From NCBI RefSeq assembly GCF_900129235.1, contig NZ_FQUV01000006.1, positions 186,001 to 250,000 on the forward strand: a stretch of 64,000 bases of DNA, read 5' to 3'. The position numbers and the translations under genes are program-made. Below, in pieces: positions 30,220 through 39,938 of the stretch. This DNA is from Litoreibacter ascidiaceicola (GTDB taxonomy: Bacteria; Pseudomonadota; Alphaproteobacteria; Rhodobacterales; Rhodobacteraceae). The notes under the pieces are model-generated. The model saw only the letters and a list, made by a program, of their open reading frames with translations. It searched no databases and was not told the DNA's origin. Within the stretch, counting starts at the first letter, position 1, and the number at the start of each line of letters is the position of its first letter.

Positions 30220-32345
30220 AACGGAGCGGTTTCCGTGGGCGAAAGTTCTTCTATGAGGGCGTGAATTTTATCCTTCTTTAGCGGTTTGGTCAGGTAGTGG
30301 CTAATCCCTGCCTCCCTAATCCGTTCCTCGTCACCCGCCATCGCGTGTGCTGTCATAGCGATGATCGGAACGGGGTTAGAGCCGCGAGCGCTCTCCAATT
30401 GACGAATGGAGCGACTTGCTTCCATTCCGTCCATCTCGGGCATCGAGATGTCCATAAACACCAGATCAAAATGCCCGTGCTCAAAGGCTTCGACAGCCTC
30501 GACGCCATTGGACGCCATGGTCAAATCAGCGGTCACTGTCTTGAGCATTTTGCGAAACACCAGCTGGTTGGTTTTGTTGTCTTCCGCGGCCAGAATGCGC
30601 AACTGACGGGTCTCTTTTTCAGGCACTGGCGTATGTGCAGCTTTCGCTAGACAGTCAAAAAGGTCCTGACGATGAAATGGTTTTCGAAGCGTAGGGATGC
30701 TGGTTGGGACAGTGGCCGGATCAGCGGGGGAGATCATTGCAACTATCGGGACATCAGGAAAAACGCGACCTACGGTTTCGATTGTGGAGGGTCCGTCGCA
30801 AAACTCGTGGTGATGACCGACGAAAATGATGTCGGGAGCCATATCGGTCTTCGCCGCTGCGGCGTTCGGCAATGCGATCATCGGCAGGCCCAACAGTTCC
30901 ATCTGCCGTGTAAGAATGTCGAGGTCCATGGCGTTGGGCTCGATGACGATTGCGGACTTGATTGTCTTCGGGATCATGTTCGGCACCGCTTCGGCATCAG
31001 AAACCAGCGGCAGGTTTATCTGAAACCCAAAGCAGGCACCTTCGTCCTTGACGCTGGTGATCCAGACTTCGCCTCCCATCTGCTCAACCAACTTACGGGT
31101 GATGGCGAGGCCCAATCCGGTGCCTTCGAATTTGCGGTTCGCCTCGTCTTCGATCTGATTGAACTCGCCAAAGATGTGATCAACCATAGACGTGTCGACC
31201 CCAAGCCCGCTGTCTTCAATGGTGAAATGCAGTTGGCAGCTTCGGGTTGCGTCATCGACGATTCCGACGACGCGGACCATGACGTGGCCTTCATCGGTAA
31301 ACTTCACGGCGTTACCCACAAGATTGGTCAGAATCTGGCGGATACGGCCATGGTCACCGACAAACTCGGCGGGCAGAAACTGATCATAGTCGATCTGAAA
31401 ATCCAGTCCTTTTTGCTGGACGGTCGGGCCGACAATCAAACCAACATCCTGGACCAGCCGCTCCAGATCAAATGGTTGCGGCTTGAGCTGGATTTTCTCT
31501 GCTTCAATCTTTGAAAAATCCAAAACATCGTTGATGATATCTAGCAATGCCTCACCTGAGCTGCGGATCGTCTGGGCGTAAAGCGTGCATTCTTCGTCTA
31601 GTCCGTTTTCAAGCAGCAGGTCTGCCATTCCGACGACGCCGTTCATCGGGGTGCGCAATTCGTGGCTCATCTTTGCGAGGAATGCGGATTTCGCACGGTC
31701 GGCAGCTTGCGCCTTATCCCGTGCGTCCCGCAGCTCGTCTTCGCGCAGGATATTTTCGGTGATGTTGAGTACCATCGACACGACGCCACCATCCGAGGTG
31801 CGTCGGTCCATAATTTTGACGTAAACGCCGTTCCAAAAACGAAGGGTGATCGGTTCAATTTCTGCGCCGGTCCAGCGACCTTGCATCATGTCGAGCCAGT
31901 CTTCCGGTTTTTGGCCACGCAAATCAACGATGCCTTCGTCGATACAAAGATCAAGAATTTCATCATACCCTGATCCCGGACCGATATCGCCCGCGCCCTC
32001 AAAAGCAGCGAGATAGGGCGGATTGGCCGCGATCAGGTTCAGTTTTGCGTCAAACAGAGCGAAACCGTCGCGGATGGTGTCAATCGCGTCCCAAAGCAGT
32101 CGCTCCACGGCAACCACTTTGTGATTGGCCGCGACAAGGTCCTTGGCCACGCGTGTGTTTTGCCCTTCCAGCTCTTGCACAACGCGCCTTTGATCCACGA
32201 TCTGACCAGACAGATCCAAAGCGTGGGCAGACAGTTTGCGATTGGCAGCCGTCAGCTCTGCTTGCTTTTGCTCCAATAACCGTTCAGCAGCCAACCGGGC
32301 ACGCCGCTCCTGCATGAGGTCGTGATTTGCTAGGGAGTGTTCCAT
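30210..32345 (-). CDS. soluble hybrid sensor histidine kinase
   Basis: 711 residues from the ATG at 32345; an ATG 3 bp and a GTG 60 bp upstream are alternatives. Order: N-terminal coiled coil (about 10-80), PAS-like domain (about 85-195), HisKA with MSHELRTPMNGVVGMA (His at about 228), HATPase (NLVGNAVKFTDEG, EDSGLGV, GTGLGLAI), a receiver-like domain without the phospho-acceptor Asp (IIFVGHHHEF), then an intact receiver (AAEDNKTNQ, LVFMDISMPEMDG with Asp about 632). There are no membrane helices, so it is a cytoplasmic sensor. No partner regulator lies next to it. Divergent from the alpha-2-macroglobulin gene. Confidence 0.92.
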   Translation of the reverse strand: MEHSLANHDLMQERRARLAAERLLEQKQAELTAANRKLSAHALDLSGQIVDQRRVVQELEGQNTRVAKDLVAANHKVVAVERLLWDAIDTIRDGFALFDAKLNLIAANPPYLAAFEGAGDIGPGSGYDEILDLCIDEGIVDLRGQKPEDWLDMMQGRWTGAEIEPITLRFWNGVYVKIMDRRTSDGGVVSMVLNITENILREDELRDARDKAQAADRAKSAFLAKMSHELRTPMNGVVGMADLLLENGLDEECTLYAQTIRSSGEALLDIINDVLDFSKIEAEKIQLKPQPFDLERLVQDVGLIVGPTVQQKGLDFQIDYDQFLPAEFVGDHGRIRQILTNLVGNAVKFTDEGHVMVRVVGIVDDATRSCQLHFTIEDSGLGVDTSMVDHIFGEFNQIEDEANRKFEGTGLGLAITRKLVEQMGGEVWITSVKDEGACFGFQINLPLVSDAEAVPNMIPKTIKSAIVIEPNAMDLDILTRQMELLGLPMIALPNAAAAKTDMAPDIIFVGHHHEFCDGPSTIETVGRVFPDVPIVAMISPADPATVPTSIPTLRKPFHRQDLFDCLAKAAHTPVPEKETRQLRILAAEDNKTNQLVFRKMLKTVTADLTMASNGVEAVEAFEHGHFDLVFMDISMPEMDGMEASRSIRQLESARGSNPVPIIAMTAHAMAGDEERIREAGISHYLTKPLKKDKIHALIEELSPTETAPFQS

Positions 32346-32478
32346 CATCCTCGAATCGTCTGCCTGTATATCGGCACAGATTTGCTGAACTTGGTGAACA
32401 CCCACTTAACGTGATTGGGTTGCCCGACTCGCTGTGGTCGTGCAACCCTGAGGGAGTATTCAGAAAAACGAGGTTATC

Positions 32479-35400
32479 ATGGCGTTCCGCATTCTCTTCG
32501 CAGGTATTATTGCAGTCGCGACCGCAACGGCAGCGCTTGCCGACGGCCTGATCCCGGAGCGGCGCATGACCCTGTCGCGCAATGTGGATTTCTACGGCAG
32601 TGACCTCACCAATATCTTCGACACCAGCTTCGACGCCTGCACGCGCGCCTGCCTGACCGATGCGTCTTGCAAGGCGTTCACCTTCAACACCAAATCCAGC
32701 GCTTGTTTCCCCAAATCGGACATCACGCAGAGCGAGCCTTTTGAAGGCGCGTTGTCGGTCAGGGTTAGTGACGCGACACTAGCCGAGCTGCAATTAGCGG
32801 AAGCCCAGCGCGATCAAGCGCCATTCTTGACCGAACGCGATTTAAACGCTGCCCTCACGCAAGCATCCACCATGACGAGCCGCTATGCTGCAAATGCGTT
32901 TACGGCCCAACAGTTTGTCGAAGCGGCGGCGAAATCCCGTGGCGAAGGTAACCCCGACGTCGCGATGCGTTTCATTGGTGCTGGGCTCACGGTCGAGGAC
33001 CGCTCTGATCTATGGGAGCAGTTTTCCCGCGATGCCGCGTCGGCTGCCAAGAAAGATTCAAGCAAACGACGCGAGTTTAACCGGCTCTATTTGACCGCCT
33101 CCATCAACGCTTATTTACGCGCGCCCAACCCTGCGATGTCTGTCAATGCGTTGACGACGATGGCGAAGGCGTTTGAACAGAACGGCAGGGGGCGTGACGC
33201 CATCGCGCCGCTGCGGCTTGCGCAGTCCTCGCAGCCCAGAGATGACACAGAAAAAGCCTTGGATCGGGTGATCGGCCTGTTCGGCTTCAACGTGGCTGAC
33301 ACAGATGTTGAAAGCAATTCCGAGGAACCGCGGATTTGCGTCGCGTTTTCCGAGCCATTGTCCAAAACCACCGACTACACGTCCTTTGTGCAGTCACAGA
33401 TCGAAGGGCTCAGCATTGAAGCGCAAGATCGTCAGCTTTGTCTTGGTGGCCTGAATCACGGCGAGCGCTATCGCTTCACCTTGCGCCAAGGCCTGCCCGC
33501 AGACTCCGGTGAAGTATTACAAAAGCCGATAGAGATTACCCAATACGTGCGCGACCGCGCCCCGTCCGTCCGCTTCCCCGGGCGTGCCTATATCTTGCCA
33601 AGCAGCGGCGATGCCGCGTTGCCTGTGGTCGCTGTCAATACCGACAAGTTGGACCTGACGCTTTATAAGGTGTCGGACCGAAACATCTTGCGCACAATGC
33701 AAAGCGACTTCTTCGCCCGACCGCTTAGCTATTATGGCGAGCGGGAGTTCCGCTCCTCCATGGGTGTTGAGGTGTGGAAAGGCACAGGCGACGTTCAGAC
33801 CGAGTTGAACCGTGATGTCACGACCCGACTGCCGGTTTCCGATATCGTGGGGCAGATGCAACCAGGGGTGTACGCTCTGCAGGCATCTGTCTCGGGTAAA
33901 TCAACCAATGAAGCTTCCCCCGCAACGCAGTGGTTTGTGATTAGTGATCTTGGCCTGACCAGCCTTGAGGGCGTCGACGGCATGCATGTGTTCGTGCGCG
34001 GTCTTTCCGACGTTGCGGCGAAAGAGGGGGTTTCCGTTTCGCTGATCTCCCGCGCCAACGAAGTGTTGGATACGGTAATGACCAATGCGGAAGGCTATGC
34101 CCGCTTTGATGCCGGCCTTATTCGTGGTCTCGGTGCGGCCGCACCCGGTTTGCTGACGGTCCAAAAAGACGACGACTTTGCGTTTCTGTCCCTACGCGAC
34201 CCCGAATTTGATCTGTCGGATCGCGGTGTAGAAGGCAACGCGCCCGCTAAGCCCGTCGATCTGTTCGTGACCACCGAGCGCGGGGCTTACCGCGCAGGCG
34301 AAACTATCAACGCTTTGGCCCTCGCGCGGGACGGTACGGCCAAGTCGATTGATGATTTGTCGCTTACAGCAGTCCTAAGCCGCCCTGACGGCGTCGAATA
34401 TTCACGAACCACCGAGCAGGATGCAGGCGCGGGTGGCCGCATGTTTGCGATGCCGCTTGGCACGGAAGTTCCTCGCGGCACATGGACCCTAGCCATATTT
34501 GCGGACCCCGACGCACCTGCGCTGTCTACGCAAAACCTGTTGGTGGAGGATTTTCTGCCGGAACGTATCGACGCGACTCTCACGCTCCCCGAAGGACCTA
34601 TGATCGCGGGCCAGAATGCCCCCGAGCTTGGGATTGAGGCGCGATATCTGTTCGGCGCGCCCGGCGCAGACCTCGCGGTCGAGGGCGACATGGTCCTTCG
34701 TGCGTCCGGCTCTCTGGATGGCTTCAAGGGGTACCGCTTCGGGCGTCACGACACCCCGTTCCGCCCCATTCGTAGCGGCTTTGTCTCTAATGTCCGCACT
34801 GATGTGGCTGGCATGGCAACCGCACTGCTTGATGTGCCTGAGTTGACCGAGGTGATGCAACCGTTGGAAGCTGAAGTTGTCGTTCGTGTCCGCGAAGGCT
34901 CTAACCGCCCGATCGAGCGCCGTATCACGCGGCCCCTTTTGCTCGATAAACCGCTGATCGGAGTCAAGCCGGGCTTTGATGGCGTTTTGCCTGAAAATGC
35001 CGAGGCGAATTTCAATATTGTCGCGCTGGCCCCCGACCTGACACCACAAGACATGCAAGTCCGTTGGACCATCAATCGCGTGCGGACCGAGTATCAGTGG
35101 TACTCAAACTACGGCAATTGGTACTGGGACCCGATCACCACGCGCAGCAGTGTGGCATCCGGCGACGCAACCGTGACGGCGGGCGCGCCGTTGCAAATCG
35201 GCGCACCAGTTGAGTGGGGCGAATACGAAATCAAGGTCGAGCGCGTTGACGGCCCTTATGTTGCGACCTCGATGAGCTTCACTGCCGGTTGGTACGCAAG
35301 TGCCGACGCCGCTCAAACACCCGATCTCCTCGAAGCCTCTCTTGATCAGGAACTCTACAAGTCCGGCGATACTGCAACGCTTCGCATCGTGTCGCGCTAT

Positions 35401-37911
35401 GCGGGCACGGCCTTGGTCACTGTGATGTCAAACCGCCTGATTGATATGAAGGCGGTTGAGGTGTCCGAGGGCGAGAACCTGATCACACTTCCTGTCACAG
35501 ACGACTGGGGAAGCGGGGCGTATGTGTCTGCATCCGTTCTGCGCCCGATGGATGCCGTGGCAGGTCAGAACCCTGCGCGCGCTTTGGGCTTGTCCCATGC
35601 GTCTGTAGACCCTGAAAATGCGAAACTCTCGGCGGAATTCGAAACTGCCGAGGAGGCCGCTCCGCGTGGCCCGCTCACAGCACGGCTCAAAGTTGATAAC
35701 GCGGATGGCGAAGTCTACGCGATGATCGCCGCGGTGGATCAGGGCATCCTCAATCTGACGGGATTCACGCCGCCGGATGCCTCGGATCATTACTTCGGTC
35801 AGCGCAAGCTGGGCGTCGCCATTCGCGATGTCTATGGCCGCCTCATTGACGGCACCACAGGGGCCTTGGGCGCCGTGCGCTCTGGTGGCGACGCAAGCGC
35901 GCAGCTTCGCGCAAAATCGCCACCACCAACCGAAGAACTCGTGGCCTATGTCAGCGGCCCTTTGAAAGTCGGTGCAGATGGTATCGTAGAGACCGTGTTC
36001 GACCTACCGGCCTTCAATGGTTCGGTTCGTTTGATGGCGGTCGTCTGGTCGAAAGACGGGGTTGGCGAAGCGGATGCCGAGGTACTGGTGCGCGACCCCG
36101 TCGTGGTGGCCGCCACGTTGCCGCGCTTCTTGGCACCGGGTGACAGCAGTCAGCTTTTGTTGGAGATCGTGCATGCGGACGGTCCGACAGGAGACATGCC
36201 ACTGTCTGTTCGTGCGAGCGGTGCGCGCCTCACGGGCGAGGTCCCGAACTCTGTGACGCTTGGCGATAAGGAAACAGTACGCCTATCCATGCCGTTTACC
36301 GCAGAAGGGACCGACGCTGTTTCAGTGGATGTCGCGCTCACGCTGCCTGATGGCCGAACGCTGAACCAAACGCACCGGATCGAGCTGCGCCGGAACGACC
36401 CGCCTATTCAACGGCGCAGCCAGTTCTCATTGGCGGCGGGCGGAACATTTACGCTGGATGAAAACGCTTTCGCGGGGTTCGCCGCTGGCTCCAGCTCCGT
36501 GACGCTTGCGGCAGGTCCGTTGGCCCGGTTTGACGTGGCAGGATTGCTCAACGCGCTCGACAGGTACCCTTATGGTTGCACCGAGCAGGTGACGTCGAAG
36601 GCGTTGCCGTTACTCTATCTTGATCAGGTCGCCCGCGCGATGGGTCTGGAAGACCGCGATGGCATCGCGGAGCGGATCAGCCAGTCCATATCGTTGGTTC
36701 TGACCAATCAGGCATCCAACGGGGCTTTCGGGCTTTGGCGGCCCGACCGTGGCGATTTGTGGCTCGATTCATACGTGACCGACTTCTTGAGCAGAGCACG
36801 GGCGCAGGGCCATGACGTGCCGCAAGTGGCGTTCAGACAAGCGCTCGATAACCTGCGCAACGAAGTGAACAGCGCGCCTGACTTCGAGTATGGCGGTGAA
36901 GGCCTTGCCTACGCCCTGCTGGTTCTGGCCCGGGAGGGTGCCGCATCTATCGGAGACCTGCGGTACTATGCAGATACGAAAGCTTCGGATTTCGCCACAG
37001 CCTTGGCGGCAGCACAATTGGGCGCGGCACTTGCATCCTACGGTGACCCGTCGCGCGCCGACGCAATGTTTAGACGTGCAGCCAACCTCTTGGACAAGCC
37101 AACGGGGAATGCACAAGTATGGCGTGACGATTACGGCACCGACCTGCGGGATGCCGCTGCCGTTCTGACGTTGGCCGTCGAAGCCGGATCAAACGTGCTG
37201 AACGTGGCCGAGATCGGCGCGCAGATTGCACCTTCCATCGGAGATGTGGTCGGGCGCTCGACGCAGGAATCCGTGTGGACACTGCTGGCAGCCAACGCAC
37301 TGATTGACCGCCAAGGGACGGGGCTGTCGTTGAATGGCGATATCGTGGACGGGCCATTGGTCAAGGTTCTGGACGAGGATGCGCAGCAACCTGTCGAGAT
37401 CACCAATACCTCGCCCGATGCAACAATCGTGACACTCACGGCCATCGGCGTCTCTGATGACCCTGTGGAAGCTGGTGGAAACGGATACCGGATAGCGCGC
37501 GATTACTATGATCTGGACGGAAATCCCGTTGATGCCGGTCGCGTGGCGTCGGGAACACGCTTGGTTTCAGTCCTGACCGTGACCCCGCTTGCCACGGGTG
37601 AAGCAAGACTGATGGTGAACGATCCGTTGCCTGCCGGTTTCGAGATCGATAACCCGAACCTGTTGCGCAGCGGTGACGTCAAATCGCTACCGTGGCTCAA
37701 TACCGACGCAAATGTCCGCAACTCGGAGTTTCGCGACGATAGGTTCCTTGCCGCAGTTGATCACTATGGCAAGAAGGAGTTTCAGCTGGCCTATATTCTG
37801 CGCGCCGTGGCACCCGGGGATTATCACCACCCTGCGGCAAGCGTCGAAGATATGTATCGCCCGTTCTACCGCGCCCGCACCGACGAGGGACGTGTGCAGG
37901 TCGTCCGCTAG
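32479..37911 (+). CDS. bacterial alpha-2-macroglobulin with N-terminal PAN/apple domain
   Basis: 1810 residues, the largest gene in the window. The signal peptide (MAFRILFAGIIAVATATAALA) precedes a cysteine-rich PAN/apple-like domain (about 30-100: DACTRACLTDASCKAF, SACFPKSD). A long run of MG beta domains and the thioester motif YPYGCTEQ follow, with the reactive Cys at 1367. It traps proteases in the periplasm by covalent linkage. It has no lipobox, unlike E. coli YfhM, so it may be soluble. The pbpC start overlaps its stop, the known defence-and-repair pairing. The ribosome site ACGAGG precedes the ATG. Confidence 0.93.
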   Translation: MAFRILFAGIIAVATATAALADGLIPERRMTLSRNVDFYGSDLTNIFDTSFDACTRACLTDASCKAFTFNTKSSACFPKSDITQSEPFEGALSVRVSDATLAELQLAEAQRDQAPFLTERDLNAALTQASTMTSRYAANAFTAQQFVEAAAKSRGEGNPDVAMRFIGAGLTVEDRSDLWEQFSRDAASAAKKDSSKRREFNRLYLTASINAYLRAPNPAMSVNALTTMAKAFEQNGRGRDAIAPLRLAQSSQPRDDTEKALDRVIGLFGFNVADTDVESNSEEPRICVAFSEPLSKTTDYTSFVQSQIEGLSIEAQDRQLCLGGLNHGERYRFTLRQGLPADSGEVLQKPIEITQYVRDRAPSVRFPGRAYILPSSGDAALPVVAVNTDKLDLTLYKVSDRNILRTMQSDFFARPLSYYGEREFRSSMGVEVWKGTGDVQTELNRDVTTRLPVSDIVGQMQPGVYALQASVSGKSTNEASPATQWFVISDLGLTSLEGVDGMHVFVRGLSDVAAKEGVSVSLISRANEVLDTVMTNAEGYARFDAGLIRGLGAAAPGLLTVQKDDDFAFLSLRDPEFDLSDRGVEGNAPAKPVDLFVTTERGAYRAGETINALALARDGTAKSIDDLSLTAVLSRPDGVEYSRTTEQDAGAGGRMFAMPLGTEVPRGTWTLAIFADPDAPALSTQNLLVEDFLPERIDATLTLPEGPMIAGQNAPELGIEARYLFGAPGADLAVEGDMVLRASGSLDGFKGYRFGRHDTPFRPIRSGFVSNVRTDVAGMATALLDVPELTEVMQPLEAEVVVRVREGSNRPIERRITRPLLLDKPLIGVKPGFDGVLPENAEANFNIVALAPDLTPQDMQVRWTINRVRTEYQWYSNYGNWYWDPITTRSSVASGDATVTAGAPLQIGAPVEWGEYEIKVERVDGPYVATSMSFTAGWYASADAAQTPDLLEASLDQELYKSGDTATLRIVSRYAGTALVTVMSNRLIDMKAVEVSEGENLITLPVTDDWGSGAYVSASVLRPMDAVAGQNPARALGLSHASVDPENAKLSAEFETAEEAAPRGPLTARLKVDNADGEVYAMIAAVDQGILNLTGFTPPDASDHYFGQRKLGVAIRDVYGRLIDGTTGALGAVRSGGDASAQLRAKSPPPTEELVAYVSGPLKVGADGIVETVFDLPAFNGSVRLMAVVWSKDGVGEADAEVLVRDPVVVAATLPRFLAPGDSSQLLLEIVHADGPTGDMPLSVRASGARLTGEVPNSVTLGDKETVRLSMPFTAEGTDAVSVDVALTLPDGRTLNQTHRIELRRNDPPIQRRSQFSLAAGGTFTLDENAFAGFAAGSSSVTLAAGPLARFDVAGLLNALDRYPYGCTEQVTSKALPLLYLDQVARAMGLEDRDGIAERISQSISLVLTNQASNGAFGLWRPDRGDLWLDSYVTDFLSRARAQGHDVPQVAFRQALDNLRNEVNSAPDFEYGGEGLAYALLVLAREGAASIGDLRYYADTKASDFATALAAAQLGAALASYGDPSRADAMFRRAANLLDKPTGNAQVWRDDYGTDLRDAAAVLTLAVEAGSNVLNVAEIGAQIAPSIGDVVGRSTQESVWTLLAANALIDRQGTGLSLNGDIVDGPLVKVLDEDAQQPVEITNTSPDATIVTLTAIGVSDDPVEAGGNGYRIARDYYDLDGNPVDAGRVASGTRLVSVLTVTPLATGEARLMVNDPLPAGFEIDNPNLLRSGDVKSLPWLNTDANVRNSEFRDDRFLAAVDHYGKKEFQLAYILRAVAPGDYHHPAASVEDMYRPFYRARTDEGRVQVVR

Positions 37912-39938
37912 TGAGGCTTGCCCGAACATTTGGGGTGTTGGCTGTCGCCCTTTGGGCGGCCGCCTTGGGGCGTGACCAGTTTGACGGATGGGTCGATCGC
38001 ACCGAAATGCCGGAGCTGGCCATCGAAACAGGTGTAGAAGTCCTTGATCGGCGCGGGTCACTGCTGCGGGCTTTTCAAACCTCAGACGACCGGTGGCGGC
38101 TTTCCATATCCGTCGCCGACGTTGATCCGGAATTTCTGCGTCTCCTGATCCGCTATGAAGACAAACGCTTTTACAGCCACGCTGGCGTTGATCCTGTAGC
38201 GATGTTGCGCGCGACTGCTCAAGCGGTAGGGAACGGGCGCGTCATTTCTGGCGGGTCGACCCTGACAATGCAGGTTGCACGTCTGTTGGAGGAAAGCGGC
38301 ACGGGCTCATGGCCCGGAAAGCTGCGTCAAATCCGGCTTGCTTTGGCGTTGGAGCAGCGACTGAGCAAGGAGCAAATCCTGTCGCTCTATCTGGTGCGCG
38401 CGCCCTATGGCGGCAATCTGGAAGGGCTGCGCGCGGCCAGTCTGGCCTATTACCGCAAAGAACCGCGCCGCCTGACCCCAACGCAGATTGCTATGCTGAT
38501 CGCGCTGCCGCAATCGCCAGAAAGCCGCAGACCCGACCGTTTCCCAAAACTCGCGCTGCTAGCGCGAAACCGTGTTCTGGAGCGTCTGGTTGGTGACGGC
38601 GCTTTGAAGCCGGAGGACAACTCAGGGCAAACACTTCGCGCAAAGCGTCACGACTTTGCGGCACTGGCTCCTCACCTGACGGACCGCGTTCGTAGCTCGG
38701 AAGGCGGACAGGTCATTCGCACCACTTTGGACGCAGGCATTCAGCAAAAGCTGGAACGGCTGGCTGCCAAGGCCGTGGGCGAAGGTGGCCAGCATCTGTC
38801 GGCTGCGATCATGGTGGCAGACCACCAGACGGGCGAGATTATCGCGTCCGTCGGCTCTGCCAGCTACGCGAATGATCGGCGTGGCGGGTTTATTGATATG
38901 ACGCAGGCGCGTCGCTCTCCGGGGTCGACCTTGAAGCCGTTGATATACGGCATGGGGTTCGATCAGGGTCTAATCCATCCCGAATCGCTGATTTCTGACC
39001 GGCCAATGCAATTCGGAGCCTATGCGCCACAGAATTTCGACGGCCTGTTTCGCGGAGATATACGTGTGAGGGAAGCCTTGCAGGCCTCTTTGAACTTGCC
39101 CGTCGTGAGTGTGTTGGACAGGCTCGGCCCCGCCAACCTGATTGCTAAACTACATCAGGCGGGTACGTCGCCGCAGCTGGCGGGTGATCAGGCTGGTCTT
39201 GCCATTGCGCTGGGTGGTTTGGGCTTAAGTCTCACTGAACTTGTCCAGCTATATGCCGCTATCGCGCAGCCCGACGGGGCGAAGACCCTCGCGGCGACCC
39301 AGAAGAACATCGCGCCCTTGTCTTCGGTTTTGAGCAAACGGGCAAGTTGGTATATCGGCGATATCTTGAAGGGTGTTCCACGTCCGGCCATGGCAGGGCG
39401 CAAAGACGTCGCCTTCAAAACTGGGACGTCTTACGGACACCGAGATGCATGGGCGATCGGGTATGACGGGCGGCATGTGATTGGTGTCTGGATGGGGCGG
39501 GTCGACGGCACGCCTGTGCCGGGGGCCTTCGGTGGAGAGCTGGCCGCGCCGCTCATGTTCCAAGCCTTCGACAAGGTAAAACCCCAGAGCGACCCGTTGC
39601 CTGCGCCGCCACGCGATGCGTTGCTGTTAGGAAATGCTGAATTGCCGCGGCCCATGCAACGGTTCACCAGTCGCTCCGAGCAAAAAGGCGTGGCACAGGA
39701 TCATCCTAAGGTGGCCTTTCCACCTGATGGTGCGCGCGTTGCGCGGCGTGGCGGGGCAGTGACGGTTCAAATCAGGGATGGTGTTGCACCGTTCACATGG
39801 CTGCAAAACGGTGCGCCGGTTCTCACCAACAGTTGGGAGCGTCAGGCGCAGCTAGTCCCGTCAGGACGCGGATATCTGCAAGTGAGGGTGATTGATGCCC
39901 GAGGCCGCGCCGCGGGCACCACTATTTTTGCCGAATAA
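37911..39938 (+). CDS. pbpC: penicillin-binding protein 1C
   Basis: 675 residues from a GTG that overlaps the alpha-2-macroglobulin stop by 1 bp (TAGTG). An N-terminal signal/anchor is followed by a GT51 glycosyltransferase (RYEDKRFYSHAGVDP, SGGSTLTMQVARLLE), a transpeptidase domain (SPGSTLKP, SLN, KTGTS) and a C-terminal BiPBP_C domain (PPDGARVARRGGA). It makes peptidoglycan strands and is thought to repair the wall where alpha-2-macroglobulin traps attacking proteases. The stop abuts that of the convergent thiolase with no gap. Confidence 0.95.
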   Translation: MRLARTFGVLAVALWAAALGRDQFDGWVDRTEMPELAIETGVEVLDRRGSLLRAFQTSDDRWRLSISVADVDPEFLRLLIRYEDKRFYSHAGVDPVAMLRATAQAVGNGRVISGGSTLTMQVARLLEESGTGSWPGKLRQIRLALALEQRLSKEQILSLYLVRAPYGGNLEGLRAASLAYYRKEPRRLTPTQIAMLIALPQSPESRRPDRFPKLALLARNRVLERLVGDGALKPEDNSGQTLRAKRHDFAALAPHLTDRVRSSEGGQVIRTTLDAGIQQKLERLAAKAVGEGGQHLSAAIMVADHQTGEIIASVGSASYANDRRGGFIDMTQARRSPGSTLKPLIYGMGFDQGLIHPESLISDRPMQFGAYAPQNFDGLFRGDIRVREALQASLNLPVVSVLDRLGPANLIAKLHQAGTSPQLAGDQAGLAIALGGLGLSLTELVQLYAAIAQPDGAKTLAATQKNIAPLSSVLSKRASWYIGDILKGVPRPAMAGRKDVAFKTGTSYGHRDAWAIGYDGRHVIGVWMGRVDGTPVPGAFGGELAAPLMFQAFDKVKPQSDPLPAPPRDALLLGNAELPRPMQRFTSRSEQKGVAQDHPKVAFPPDGARVARRGGAVTVQIRDGVAPFTWLQNGAPVLTNSWERQAQLVPSGRGYLQVRVIDARGRAAGTTIFAE

